This document shows, piece after piece, positions 1 through 11,519 of a DNA stretch of 64,000 nucleotides. Source of the DNA: Glossina fuscipes (lineage: Eukaryota; Arthropoda; Insecta; Diptera; Glossinidae); assembly GCF_014805625.2 (NCBI RefSeq), contig NW_023998450.1, forward strand, positions 411,172 through 475,171, in the 5' to 3' direction. Under the pieces are notes generated by a model that saw nothing but the letters and a program-made list of their open reading frames with translations, searched no databases and had not been told where the DNA came from. Position 1 is the first letter of the stretch, and each line of letters opens with the position of its first letter. The position numbers and the translations under genes were made by a program.

Positions 1-3000
1 ACAAAGTAAATGTACAAGAACTGCTTTCACATCAGCCACAAAAGAAAGAACATTTTTTTTTGTTCAACTTGTGATAAATTCACAAAGCATGTATAAAAGT
101 TACAATTTTTAAAAAAAATGTATAATAAAAAATTAATAAAGGAAAAGAGCGACATTTAGTGAGTTTGTTCCCTTACTGAGGTGCAATTTCACCGGCTACG
201 GTTTCAGACCAACTATCTCAATTGCAAAGAAATTACAATTCAAGGGAGGTGTGACGTTGTTGGGTTAACTAAATAACGCAGCTTTTGCTTTAAGTTAATC
301 ACTAACGATTACGTTTGATGATGATACGTAGAAATTAAAAAGGATGGCTTATAAATACATTAGAAGCATTTTTCCCGCCCAGAAGCAAAGTATTCTCTTC
401 GGTCTACGCTCTTTTGCGGTTTATTGGCATTTCAGTTTTATAATATGCTTTGCGAATTTTTAATTAGAGCTTAGTTTACTGTAACGATAACAAATTTATC
501 AGGTGCCATAGAATTTGAATCATTTATAAACCCAAATTAAGCGTTCATTGTGGTGAAATGGTAATGGAATGCGACAAGTACGGAGAATAAAAATGTGTGT
601 CCCCCTATCAAAGCCGCTTAATAGATTGAAATCTCCAAAATATCGCATCAAACTTATTTTTATGTTACTCGCTTATAAAAAAAGAATTGAACTGGCGCAA
701 ATAAAATAATTCTTTGAAGTTTGTTTAAAAGCTTGTATGCGTACAATATGCATAAGTGTAAACGTACGCGCAAGCGAAAAAAGATGCCTTATTACTTCGG
801 CAACCCAGAAAAAACAAATAAAACAGGAAAGTAACATAGTTTTTGGGGTATTCTATTCATACAGCAAAAGAGAAGCACAAAATCAGGAAAAACTTCACGT
901 GCATTTTTTAAGGCACTTTGTAAAAAAAAACTCTTGCCCAAATTATGCCGAAATTTATTTATAAAAATAAAACAGAAGTAAAAGTAAAAAATAATGCATT
1001 CAATCATATGTTCTTTCAAGTATACTCGATGTTTTGTTTACGGTATTAACGTAAGCACAATTTCTTGTTTTCCCTTCATTTTTCTCTCTCTTCTACCATC
1101 GCCGCTTTCTTAAAGGACGTTCTTCTTTCAGTTTTTCGTTCTCTTACTTTTGTTTAATTTTACTTTTATACCTCCACTTGATGATGATATTGATGGCAGC
1201 AATTTTTGTTGTTTGTTGGGAATTGTTGTAGTGCTGCACTCTAAATTGATGTTTTATTAAAATACAAAAAAAAAAAAAAGTAAAAAAATAAAAAAAGAAA
1301 GAAATTTTGAAAAGCACTCTCCGTTGTGCTCATTTCAAAGAAACTGCAAAATCCCTCTTGAATGAAAAGCTCAAGTTAAATGACAAAATTACAGAGAGGG
1401 ATAGGATAAAAAGCAAGCAGCAGAGTAAAGTATTTTATTGACAATTTACCCATATAATTGCCAACAAAAGTACTTTCATTAAAGAGCATTGAAGAAAATG
1501 TTGGATTACTTTTAGTACTGCACTAGATTGGGTGTAGAAAGGCATCACTCACATTATATCATCAAAATTATTGTACCTGCTTTATAGGGAATCAATTTAA
1601 GCTCCATTTAACCAAAGCCAATATTGGTTTATTTTAAATTGTTTCGGTGTTTGTTAAGCTCTCAGTCTGATATGGCATTAAACAGTTTTTTCATTAATGT
1701 TTGAATTACCCGGACGTTACGTCTTTGCTTCTAAAGAATGCATAGTTTTTTGAAGAGGTCTGAAGAGTTAGTTTATATGAAGTGCAGAGGAACAAGAGAG
1801 AAAAATATTAACGCTTATGGCAGTCATAACTCAAGATTCATTAGACATATTTAATCGCTTGCCTTTATATAATGGCCAGAGAGAGAACGAAACCAAGACT
1901 AAGCCATATAAAGACTTAAGGGTGGAAATTGCATAATAAGTAAGAAAGCACGTATATACATATAAGTACATGCGGACATGCCCAATACTTTCAGAACTCA
2001 ATGCCTAAGTACCAAAACTACAATAACGGTTGCAGCAAACACATGCCTACATGAAAATTAAAATTTAAATAGCTGCTGGACTCTTTGTACAATTACCTTA
2101 ACTTAACATCGTAATGAGCGTATCGTTCATGGTACGTCGGCCGAGATGTCTTTTAAAACTTACTCGGCTCTATAAGATAGCCATAACAGGCATAAAAGAA
2201 AGTGCTCTTCCTACTTCCTTTTGCTTACAAAACACAAAATATTTGTTTATCATTCGCTTTAATGCTTCAACAATTTCAAGGCTGCAAGGCTTATTTTCCT
2301 TTCTCCTTTTTACTATTTAATTATCTTTAATGTCTGCTTTTACATCCTCAATTGTTTTCTATTTAAGCCATTCACGGTTATGGTTTTGCTTTTCGTCTCT
2401 TTTTCGCTTTTCATATATATTACAACATTTTGTAGCCAGACACGTCGCTCGCTATTGTTAAGTTGTACACACACGTACCACTTAAGGGGATTTGCGTAAT
2501 TGATATGATATATATGCATAATCGTCATCGTCAAAGCGGTAAACAATAAACAGTAACAATCTAACTTACCAGACGACCAAGACAGACCTAACTGTGAAAC
2601 CGAATCAACTCAACGCAACGTGTAACCAAAGTCTTCCCATTCAATTTAACTTAGTAATGATGACGTGCTTGCATTCTATTAAAACAGACAACGATTGTTC
2701 GGGAGCATAAAATAAAGAAAACATGAAAGCAAGAAGAAAAAAGCAAATAAAATGAAAAACAAGCACTTAATGGTCAATTGTTCTAATAGCTTTATCAACG
2801 TTTGCATTGGCAAATGCTTAAAAATGTTCATGTAATATGTTTGTAATGCTCTTAGTCTCTTTTTCTTTTATTTCATACTTTTGCCTACCCTGTGCTCGCC
2901 TGATAGACTTCCTTAAAACGTTTATGTTTGCAAACCTTAAAATGAAGGTACTATTGAGAAAAAACTGCGTTAATAGCTTAAGGTCATTTAGCTGCTTTAT

Positions 3001-4284
3001 ATTGTGTTAATTGCTTGACTGTTTACATATCAAGGCCAATGCCAGTGGTCGTTTGTTGTGGAAAAAGAATTCTCTTTTAAGTATGAGCGAATTTTCGAAA
3101 TTTTTTCTTTAAATTTAATAACACGAACATTTTCGTATAGTACGTATACAAAAAAGAATTCTTCTCTGTTATGTTTCAATTTGCAGTTTCTCAATAAGAT
3201 ACACAAAATACAGAAAAAAATACAGCAACAAACGCTTATTATAGTGTCGTTTTAGCTCCATACAATTATTCCGGCGATATTCAACGGTTTTGATGCTCTT
3301 AAGCACCGTTGAGCTCCTTAAAGTAGCCATGAACCGCAGCTTGAAATTTTTCATTAATGGTAAATATATTATCTTCAAGCCCAGAAAAAACTATCCAACA
3401 AGCCTGAGTGTAAAGGATAGAATGGGTGGGGAACTAGCTTTTAATTTTGAAAAGAAGCGACACTCCTGTTGCTCATAGTTGGCTTTTCTCCAAATTTTCA
3501 GTCAATATGCGATCTACAACACATTTTGAAACAAAACAAATCAAGTCCGCTAGCTCTCGCACCTTCGACGGACCGTTATTTAATACCACTTTGTAAGTTT
3601 TCGTAACAAATTAGTCCTACCGCTTCATTTAAAATCTGATAAGAATTACCTCATTGTTGTAAACGAAGGAGGAGACTACTCCGGAGTGAAATTCAAACCG
3701 TCTTGGATCCCGTTAGTAGACTGAGAAAGTCAAAATATCTCGATGCTTTTCAGGAAAACATTGTAATATCTTCAAGCATACCAATGAAGCTTTATAAGAT
3801 TTGTATTTTCGGCAACAATCGCCCAACATCTGTATGTCAGTTTGGTTACTTCGCCGATTGTCTTTATATATGCATATACATATATAATGTATTCATATAT
3901 AACATATAATGTACATATGTTTGCTATGTGAATGCAAAATGATATTTGTGGAATTTTAAAGTGAAGTGGGAAAGGATTACTATCCATTGGTCGATAAAGA
4001 TTTGTTTCATGGAACTATTTCAATCACTATTATTTTTCTTCTATTGCGGCTCCCAAAACAACTTTTCCGGTGCTTGCCAATAATGAGCTGTTGGCCGAAG
4101 AATCACATGTATAACGCCATCGAATTTCTTAAAATTTACTAACGAAATTTTTCAATAACAAGTAAGAAAATTATATTCGAATGCGACCAAGTGTTTTATA
4201 TCCGTCACCGCTATCGTAGAAAAGACTAAAAAAAAAAAAATTTATACTCTATGTTAATAGGCGGACGCTACTAATTTTTTTTAT
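1..4284. other. AT-rich stretch with no recognised gene
   Basis: Both strands hold only short open frames (up to about 75 codons) with low-complexity, compositionally driven translations. I saw no domain motif, RNA gene or element terminus. It contains A-rich runs and ATATAC-type simple sequence around 3860-3920. Unannotated regulatory sites or single exons cannot be excluded by eye. Confidence 0.6.
1264..1312. repeat. A-rich low-complexity tract
   Basis: Nearly uninterrupted A with occasional T and G, starting with a run of about 14 A. It could be the decayed tail of a retroposed sequence on the plus strand, but no body is recognisable upstream. Confidence 0.7.
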
Positions 4285-4920
4285 TCTTGTTGAATAAAGA
4301 TGTTAATTTATGTTATGTTTACTTACGAGTAACGAGCAAAATATGCGGAAAGCAAAAATGCTCTCGCTTTATGTTGCGAAAGCGATGTTTTAATTTTTTC
4401 CGGCAAGAGACTTTTTTCCACAGACAAAATACAATTGGGTACCATATAAATGGACAGATGAACAGACGAACATTTTTAGGTACATTTCAGATTTGACACT
4501 AGTCACGAATATATGTATTGTATTAGGTTTTTGAAGTTTGTTTCTCGCCGTAAAAAGATCTTGGCAAAATATGAAACTTTGATATGCTATAAACTTATAT
4601 ATATGCGAACGTATAATATATACGTTTAAATTTTTATAAGTCCATCTGATATAGTTTGCCAATAATGTATTTCCTTTTAGAGCAGCGAGGTGTTCTCATT
4701 TCACGTGCTAATGTAGACACGTAGTTTGGTAGCCTTCTACCGAACTTTACCTGGGTGCAAAAGCTTACGATGTTTCTGCCAAATATTTTTGCGAGCCGGA
4801 TGGTGTTTATAACAACCAAACGATCAGACGGACGTTCTTCTCTCTTCGGAATTTAATGCAGTTTAAATATTTATATACTCTATGGGGTCCCTGAAACTTC
4901 CTTTTGGGCTTTGCGAACGT
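4285..4920 (-). repeat. Dispersed repeat DR-A, minus-strand copy
   Basis: It shares several blocks with other copies in this window: a TTACGAGTAACGAGCAAAA-type block near 4322-4340, a run of ATGGACAGATGAACAGACGA type near 4450-4470, and TATATACTCTATGGGGTCC with CTGAAACTTCCTTTTGG near 4870-4905. On the minus strand these lie in the same order as in the plus-strand copies near 27.2, 35.9 and 46.4 kb. There is no coding potential, so it is probably a non-autonomous element fragment. Ends are approximate. Confidence 0.55.
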
Positions 4921-5189
4921 TTTGCCAAAATGAATAAAGTCCTAATCCATAACCGATGGATAGAACAGCTTATGATAATAGCTCAACAGAAACGACATTA
5001 ATAATAACGATTAGAAAGACAAAAATACCAAGAATAGTAATTTTGGGCAGCAAGGATAAAATAAACTACAACAACTGTGGCGTCTGCAAAGTGTACTGTC
5101 TGCAAAGACAATGAGCTTTTAGTAAACTTAAACGCAACTATTGCATTTACCCGTCTGTAAATATTTATAGCCAGGTTGCCAAAGATATA

Positions 5190-5312
5190 ATTTACAACAA
5201 CAATTCTTGCAAAAATACAAGCGAAAGAGATATCGTAGGATTGCAACAGTAACAACAGCAATTCCAAAAATATTATCATTATCACAACAGCAGCGAGCAA
5301 CAATGTGAATAC
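5190..5312. repeat. CAA/CAG-rich low-complexity tract
   Basis: Imperfect CAA, CAG and AAC triplets dominate the plus strand. The minus-strand translation is a leucine/valine/cysteine-rich frame of about 100 codons, which looks like a compositional artefact rather than a protein. It lies just upstream of LINE-A. Confidence 0.6.
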
Positions 5313-5394
5313 ATAACGTTAAGAGCTCATTTGAGCGGGTCTTCACATACAGGATGTGTAAAAAAATCATTGTCACCTGAAAAGTGAGCGTTTT

Positions 5395-5616
5395 ATGTGC
5401 GGCAGAATCTATAATGCTATCATCAAATCCTCCGAAGGCTTAGGAAGCGTCTGCCAAGAATGCAAAAAATTAGAAATTAATTTTTTTAGTTCTTTTTTGA
5501 CTAGTAAACAGGAGCCTGCCGAAGTGAATAAAATCCGAAACATTTTATGCGTGAAAGTTGCGTGTAAGAAAGTTCATACTGAGGAGTTTATATACTTAAC
5601 CGTATCTGACTCTTGA
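5395..5616 (+). pseudogene. LINE-A ORF1 fragment, PHD-like zinc finger
   Basis: The 73-codon frame begins mid-domain with CGRIYNAI, then GLGSVCQECKKLEINFFSSF. This matches the second half of the PHD-like finger of LINE-B ORF1 (CDRFGHAV, then GLGWSCPDCRKRDIDFYKSF): the last Cys-x2-Cys pair, the GLG turn and the F-x-S-F tail line up. The first half lies upstream in another frame from an ATG near 5352 (MCKK), with a stop and a frameshift between. In this LINE group ORF1 makes a nucleic-acid-binding protein of the retrotransposition RNP. The fragment is non-functional. Confidence 0.65.
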
Positions 5617-5919
5617 AGAAGAATAAATTTCTCTTTAAAGAAAAAAGTGTTCCATTTGAAAAAGGGCTACTTTAAGTGCATCTCTGCTGAGTCCTCCTGT
5701 TCAAATTAATTTCACCTTGTTCACTCAACTTACCTAAGAGCGTGGTAAGGTTAACGAAGCTAACACTACTCAGAAGAATCCATATAGATTCTTAACTGTT
5801 TCTCCTACTTCCGGCTTTAACACATGCAAGGTCTTTACGGACGAATACCCCGAATATACATTCCTCGTCAGATTTTAGGCTAAGATTTAAAACATAATGG
5901 ATTACTGATAACTGCACCC

Positions 5920-6086
5920 GGTAAATTCACACTCGTTCGCAGACTGCCCGAAGATATTTCGGTGAATAATGTGATATCACGAATAACAGAGCAATTTCCA
6001 AACGTTCTGAATGTTCTGAAATCCAAGATATCGGAGCAAAAACACGTTGCATCATTCGGGGTTACTATTCACCTTCAAAAAGTTTA
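5920..6086 (+). pseudogene. LINE-A ORF1 C-terminal segment
   Basis: The translation from 5920 has the pattern LVRRLPEDISVNNVISRI, then FPNVLNVLK, and ends ASFGVTI before a stop. It matches the conserved ORF1 block seen in LINE-B (VIFVSRLAPKTSVDNMKGYL, then AFKILV) and LINE-E (VFVSRFDSATTTKTEAIKEY, then LFKIIT). This block closes ORF1 just upstream of the endonuclease ORF in related LINEs. The region between the PHD segment and this block (5617-5919) has stops and no clear similarity. Confidence 0.6.
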
Positions 6087-6183
6087 ATGGAGTAGTTAGT
6101 TTATCGTTAAGAAACGAAGCAGAATTAGAATTCCATTAGAAACGCTGTCAACTCGTCCTATGCCAAAACGTAATGTCGCCAAC

Positions 6184-6428
6184 AGATGCCTTTACCAACG
6201 CGCCGGAGATTTGAGTTCAAAATTGCAAGAACTCTGCTCTAACCCGCTTGGTTGTGATTATTACATAACAGTACCATCTAAAACGTGACTGGAAGCTTAC
6301 GTAAAGGAAGGGCAACTTTTTGTAGTGAGCACTAAATTTTTCGAAAAGATTACCTGTTCAAAGTACGCGAGGGGGTTCTCATTCGTATTACCTCAATTTA
6401 CTTCCATATCTAGGGAAAAGTACAGTTT
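6184..6428 (+). pseudogene. LINE-A endonuclease, N-terminal part (interrupted)
   Basis: The frame from 6184 reads LYQRAGDLSSKLQEL, then GCDYYITVPSKT, then a stop and LEAY. This is the start of an APE-type LINE endonuclease: LYQN-x-GLNSKL, then cDfdvivfTETWL. The catalytic Glu-Thr-Trp is damaged. A GG segment like the GGG-x-LIA strand follows near 6370 after a frameshift. Similarity stops at about 6428, exactly where the LINE-B tail and its putative target duplication begin. The protein normally nicks target DNA to prime reverse transcription. Confidence 0.6.
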
Positions 6429-6438
6429 AAAAATATTT
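6429..6438. repeat. Putative target-site duplication of LINE-B, left copy
   Basis: AAAAATATTT here matches AAAAATACTT at 10655-10664 with one mismatch. The two flank LINE-B exactly between its tail and 5' end, as expected for a LINE target duplication. AT-rich composition makes a chance match possible. Confidence 0.45.
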
Positions 6439-6925
6439 ATGTTATTTATTTATTTATTTATTCTATTTATACAAGAAACTCAACTAAAAATTTTGACAGT
6501 CGAGTTCAGTTGATCCTTAAAATAAATCTTAATTAATAAGTACAATAAAACAAATAAGAAGGAGAAAAAAGAAAGAAAAAAGAAAAAAGCAAGTACACAA
6601 CTAGCAAAGAGCCACAACCGGTACAGGACCAAATTGTGAACGAACCCTTAAGCCATCGCAAACCTGCATAAGCTTGGCAACCGATAATAGTTAACAACAA
6701 TTCATTTACGACTCATCGTGACATTTTAAGGTTAAGAGCTAGTTTAAGTGCGACATAAGTAAATAACGCGCATTAAGCAATTTAATTTAATTTAATGGAC
6801 TTTAAAGAGTCCGATAATGAGAATAAGTGATAGACAACATTTAAAAATCATAATTATATTTACATTGACTAAGCTTAACCAAGATAAAGTGCCTAGAGCA
6901 GCGGTTGGGGACATTAAGGCTTATT
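6439..6925 (-). other. LINE-B 3' UTR and TAAA-type tail
   Basis: The tail (plus strand TTATTTATTTATTTATT, 6448-6466) is a short-unit repeat rather than poly(A), as in some CR1-related LINEs. The motif CTGTACCGGTTG, read on the minus strand around 6612-6625, recurs in the same relative position in LINE-D, which ends in a TAAATAAATAAA-type tail. The shared motif ties the two as relatives. Confidence 0.65.
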
Positions 6926-8550
6926 TCACCAACTAATGCAGGCGAATGATTCAATAGCACCATTTATTACTTTGATTACAAAGGAAACGCCAAGAACAAA
7001 TCTACGTTTCACGAAAGACGGTAAAGACAACAGAAGCAACTTATTCTGATAGAGGGGAAGAGAAGCAATCGAATCCCAACCCAAATTCCTGACGCCAAAC
7101 AGTAAATACGTAGCACCTATATGAAGGAGACCACACAACAGAGGCATACTCGAGGTCTGACCAAACACATGTACAGCTTTTTCGTAATGTAAGGATCATC
7201 AAGCTCTTTGCATCACCTCTTTATAAAACCTAGCGCGGAGCTAGATTTGCTTAACGAGAGCTCAATATGCAAGTTAAAACGTAACCTATAGTCATATAGA
7301 ACGCCTAAATCTGTGAACGTATCGGCGTCGTCCAACTTATGCGAATCAATGAAATACTGAGTAATGAAGGACTTTCTTCTTGAGAAAGAAAGCTTCTTAC
7401 ATTTATTTAGATTTAGTTTCAGAAGATTCAAAGGGCACCGTGCAACCAAGTTATTGAAGTCACTTTGAAGCTGATGTGATTGCGATTCTAGCGAGAAGGA
7501 AAGAAAAGAGTTTCACACCATCAGCATACATTAAGATCTGAGTGGAATTAATCACCGATGGGAGATCATTACTGTATAAACTAAATGAAATGGGGCCTAA
7601 GTAGCTGCCTTGAGGTACGACAGACGTTACGGGGAATTCATCCGAGATGATGAAGTTAAACAGAACCCTGAAGAATCTATTGTGCAGAGAAGAGCTTATC
7701 CATTTCACTAAATAGGAAGAGAAGCCAGAGGCTTGGTTATGGATAACCAAATCAAATGCTTTGCTGAAATCAGTGTATATTACATATGTGCGAGAGCCAC
7801 TAGAAAAAGCCTTGAAAATATTATCAGTAAACTCTAGCAAATTGGTGACCGTAGATCGCCATTTCCGACAGCCATGCTAGTGTGGAGAAATATGCAACTT
7901 AGGCAAAACACTCAACTTGGCTATGCCCCTGTATTTCTCAACAAGTTTACTACTTCCACTTTTGTGAATAGGAATAAGGAAGCTATTCTTCCAACACAAA
8001 GGGAAAACACCTAAATTCAAGGACGGGTTAAAAATCTTAGAAATAATACCATATAACTCGACAGCGCAAGATTTAAGTACACATGATGGAATTCCATCAG
8101 GTCCAGGCGCACAACTATATTTTAGAGAGATCAAGCCTTTAAAAACATCATCTTCCGAATTAACCACATTAGGAATTGAAACCAAGTTAGTTATAGGATA
8201 TGGGTAGTTTGCGGATAATTCGGAATTAGCAGTCGAAGAGTTTCGGCGGAAGTACTCAGCGAACAGATTTGAGATTTCAAAATCATCCGAGGAATCAGAG
8301 CCATTAAAAGAAACATGACAGGGGTATGTGGAAATTTTTCTTTTTCAGTTAAGAAATTTAAAAAAGTATTTAGGATTAGCAAACAAAGAGGATTTAATGA
8401 ACTAAAGGTATCTGCAATAGTATCGGTCGTTGAGGGAGTTAAATCTATGCCTTGCCACCGACTAAGCGAAATAGTCAAGAGCAGAGCTACTTTTCGAATA
8501 TTTTTTGAATAGCGTATTTTTTCTATTCTTGTAATATTTAATTGTCCTAT
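6926..8550 (-). pseudogene. LINE-B ORF2 reverse transcriptase and C-terminal region
   Basis: Read on the minus strand, the frame has PGPDGIPSCVLK and PIHKSGSSKLVEKYR (fingers), HGCRKWRST, YTDFSKAFDLV (motif A, catalytic Asp kept), VVPQGSYLGPISF (motif B) and ILMYADGVKLF (motif C, where the expected second Asp of YADD is Gly). The C-terminal part gives ALGFIKR, LYMCLVRP, EYASVVWSP after a frameshift, then LLLLSLPSFVKRRFVLGV, typical of CR1/Jockey-type ORF2 ends. A stop lies between the fingers and the motif A segment near 7860. The enzyme would copy LINE RNA at nicked DNA; this copy cannot be active. Confidence 0.85.
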
Positions 8551-9579
8551 TATACAATGGGGTACACCTGCTTCGAGCTCGGCCACTGCTTAATCGGGAC
8601 AAATACAGCAGTAACTAGCTTTAATGTGTTGTAGAACAATGACATTAAGCTTTCAATACTTCCGGTTGAGCAATCAGGCTTTATATGTGAAAGATGATAT
8701 TTTAGCAATACAATATTGATTTTATGAAAATCGTAATGATTATTTGAAAGGGTTGGATTTGGAACATTAAAACAGTTCAACGAACCATCATGCTTGTGAT
8801 GAAAGGAAATACATATTGCTGGATGATAAAGATCCTCAGGTAAGCTAAAACATGGACAACGACTTACACTAATCTCAGGGAAATTGGCAAAGCAGAGATC
8901 AAGCAGTCTACCATTACAATTAGGGATACGGTTGTATTGAATTAAATTATGATCAAATAATTCGTTAAAGAACACAACACCTCTGTCAGATGTTGAAGTA
9001 GGAATCAAACAGCCAGAATTATCACTGTTACACCAAGTGACTTGAGGCAAATCGAAGTCGACCAACACAACTATCAAATCGGTGGGTCCCGGCTGCTTGG
9101 CCACTTCACAAATGAGGGCGGCCTGTTTCTTATATATGGACATATCAGAATTTGGGGGAATATAGGAGCAGGTTATAAATAGTTGTTTATTAGGCATTTT
9201 CACTCGAATGGCGATAAATTCAACGTCAGGAGTAGTAGGAAATGCAATTGATTTGGACGGACGAAGATATTGCAATTAATACAGCACCACCAATGCGATA
9301 CAATGGATCATATCTGAAAACGTGGAAAAAATTGTGGAAAAGTTCAGACGAATGAAGATCGGGTTTCAGCCAGGTTTCAGTGAAGGCCAAGCAGCAGAAC
9401 TCCGTGTCCACTGAATTTAAGAAGATAGAACGGATTTTTGAATTTAGGCCCCTAATATTTTGATAAATGAGAGATAGTGAGCCTGAAGAAATATTTAGCT
9501 TAGTATTACGGGGATGATCATGAGGGATAAATTCCTTTATTAAGAAATCTACTGGCCACAGTGGTTTATCTAACAACAT
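8550..9579 (-). pseudogene. LINE-B ORF2 APE-type endonuclease
   Basis: Two overlapping minus-strand frames (9226-9579 and 8550-9275) together give an APE-like endonuclease. Landmarks in order are LIYQNIRGLNSK, AFTETWLKPD (catalytic Glu), RIGGAVLIA, a frameshift, CSYIPPNSDMSIY, VLVDFDLPQVTW (normally GDFNLP; Gly and Asn changed), LLDLCFANFP and LPEDLYHPAICISF (the SDH-like block). The spacing is complete, so this is a good ruler for the split endonuclease of LINE-A. The linker DYHFHK-type region and the RT follow directly. Confidence 0.85.
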
Positions 9580-9588
9580 ATCACTATT

Positions 9589-10501
9589 TTAAGTCGGAAC
9601 AAGAATTTTAAAAGCAATTGCTCTAGATTGAGACAGAGCCAATTTAAAAATACTAACCCGCTTTAGATTGACTGATGGGACTTTCGCCACCAGATAACCT
9701 TTCATGTTATCCACAGATGTTTTAGGTGCTAGTCTTGACACAAATATTACTTTTCTGGGAGGAACTGCTGTCAAGCAAATGTCTCTACAGCTAGGAGCAG
9801 TAAGGTTCAGGACTGGGGAATTTTAAGTTGGGGAGAATATAGATGGGATTACTAATGGAGAAGCTTGTGCGACATGCTCAGTTTGGTGACCAGTGTTCAC
9901 ACTCGAACGGCCGGGGGGAGAGGATGACTTATATTGCTCTTTATTAGTTTTAGGCGATGACGCCTGAATTGAGTAAGTGACGCCACTAGAAGGCGACACT
10001 CTTGCCAGTTTAGCATAGCTTAAACCAGAAGGACTCATCGTCTTATTTGTAACTTTTTTGTTACAGACCGATTCAGCCATATCAGAAACGCTGACGTTCT
10101 TTGAGGAAATTATGGAGGCGCTAACTCTAACGAATCGGACTTAGGAGGAATTAGAGGTGACGTACAACATGCTGCGCTACGAGTTGTGATTTTACTAGCT
10201 TGGGAGAAGAGGAGTGCTCAATAAAACGACACTCATCAAACCTAGTCTTAATGATCTGAAACTTTTCCCACAAGGAGCCGATATTTCAACTCAATTCAGA
10301 GAAACTATTTCTCGTCTCCGTGAACGATTTGTAGAAGTCTATGTCTCGCTTCCTACAGTCAGGACATGACCATCCTAATCCTTTCGAGGGGTCAACGGCT
10401 GCATCAACAGCATGGCCAAAGCGATCGCAAAGCCAACACGAAACGAATGTTTCAGATTCCGGGCCCGTTTTCGCTCGACAAGGTCTATATAAACACTCCA
10501 T
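9589..10501 (-). pseudogene. LINE-B ORF1 with PHD-like zinc finger
   Basis: The likely start is the ATG at 10501, giving MECLYRPC. The first 60 residues hold a PHD-like Cys/His pattern: CLYRPC, CWLCDRFGH, then CPDC. A Ser/Pro-rich middle follows (9823-10080), then the conserved block VIFVSRLAPKTSVDNMKGYL ending AFKILV (9589-9774). Breaks occur near 10285, 10081 and 9780. PHD-type ORF1 proteins in CR1-related LINEs are thought to bind nucleic acid in the retrotransposition complex. It ends just upstream of the endonuclease ORF. Confidence 0.8.
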
Positions 10502-10654
10502 GTCCAGTCTAAAAGACAGAAGTGGATTATGAAGAACAGACAGAACAAATTGCAAAAAGGTCCACAACACAAAATTTATCAACCAATTTGATTAAAACTT
10601 TTCTGTTACATTGACGCTGTAATAAGAGAGCAAAAGCAAAACGAACCGTAAACA

Positions 10655-10664
10655 AAAAATACTT
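10655..10664. repeat. Putative target-site duplication of LINE-B, right copy
   Basis: AAAAATACTT pairs with AAAAATATTT at 6429-6438 (9 of 10 identical) at the 5' end of LINE-B. LINE-A endonuclease similarity resumes beyond it. Confidence 0.45.
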
Positions 10665-11170
10665 CTTTTACTTTGAATTCACTCACTTTCTTCTCGATGC
10701 ATATTATAAATTTACACAATATAAAGCAAAACTGCCACGAAATTCAACAAGAAAGTAAGGTATTAATTGCCGAAACCAAATATAGACGACTATACCGCGC
10801 GACAGAGTTGCCAAGCTTTGCTCATATATTCCTCCAATACAAGATGTCGATATATACTTGGAGCATGTTTAACTTTTTCAGGAGATGCCAAGTAAATTTA
10901 TCCTTAGTCTACTTCAGATATCTTGGCAATTCTACGAAAATTGTTAAAAGGTTTATTCCGTCTTGCTCGAATAACCGACTAGACATAACCTGTAATAGTA
11001 TTTGCAATCTATGTATAGCTCAATTGAATAATGCTATGAGCCGTAACAACAGAAGTTTAGATCCAGTGTGTCGTAATTGTAATGAGGTAACTACCCGTCT
11101 TTCATTCCGCTCATAAATTCTAAGGATAAAAACCATCCGGCCCTAGAAATGTTCTTCTATAAATTATGTG
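10665..11170 (+). pseudogene. LINE-A endonuclease, C-terminal part (resumes)
   Basis: From 10822 the plus strand reads SYIPPIQDVDIYLEHV then a stop, matching CSYIPPNSDMSIY of LINE-B. Further on, AQLNNAMSRNNRSLDPV (about 11020-11080) matches the QxN-x-V-x-N-x-N-x-LDLVF block of these endonucleases. KDKNHPALEM at about 11121-11150 matches the EDxYHPAxxI block. These are the parts missing from the fragment at 6184-6428, so the two are halves of one domain. Frameshifts separate the blocks. Confidence 0.65.
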
Positions 11171-11519
11171 ATACATGAATACAACTGGTTGCCAAGAATC
11201 AAAATAATACTGTTTTAAATTTTCAGAAAAGCAGTATTGCTGTTCCGAAGAGGTTCTTAGTCACTAACATAGTTGGAAGGGAAAAGTTAGGCCCAATGGT
11301 TCTACAGCACTATGGCTTTGCTGATCCTGTAAAACAATTCCCATAAATAAATTTTCCCCCGGTTAGTTTACAAATGAATTAGTAATGTTAAAAAACAAAT
11401 AGGCATTTCTTTAAGAAATTCAAGAAACACAATACTGTTTTTAATTACATTCAGCTCTGTTTCAACTAAATTTGGATTGCAACCGTAATCATCTAAATTT
11501 CATCTAAATGAATATATTT

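Larger units (their letters stand above)
6439..10654 (-). mobile_element. LINE-B: nearly full-length non-LTR retrotransposon
   Basis: This minus-strand CR1/Jockey-type LINE of about 4.2 kb carries a 5' leader (10502-10654), ORF1 with a PHD-like finger (from 10501), an ORF2 with APE endonuclease (8550-9579), reverse transcriptase (about 7460-8540) and a C-terminal region (6926-7449). A 3' UTR and a (TTTA)n/(TAAA)n tail at 6440-6466 complete it. Fragments of each ORF remain open for 60 to 240 codons, so it is less decayed than LINE-A, which it interrupts. Stops, frameshifts and a changed RT catalytic motif make it inactive. The 3' UTR shares a CTGTACCGGTTG motif with LINE-D at 58.18 kb. Confidence 0.85.

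Noticed and set aside
4998..5376. Overlapping minus-strand frames of 101 and 82 codons, rich in Leu, Val and Cys.
   Set aside because: They arise from a CAA/CAG-rich low-complexity tract on the plus strand.
10673..11116. At first read as a second PHD-finger ORF1 because of its C-x2-C pairs (CNLC, CRNC).
   Set aside because: The SYIPP, NxxNNRSLDP and NHPALEM blocks in order show it is the endonuclease C-terminal half of LINE-A.
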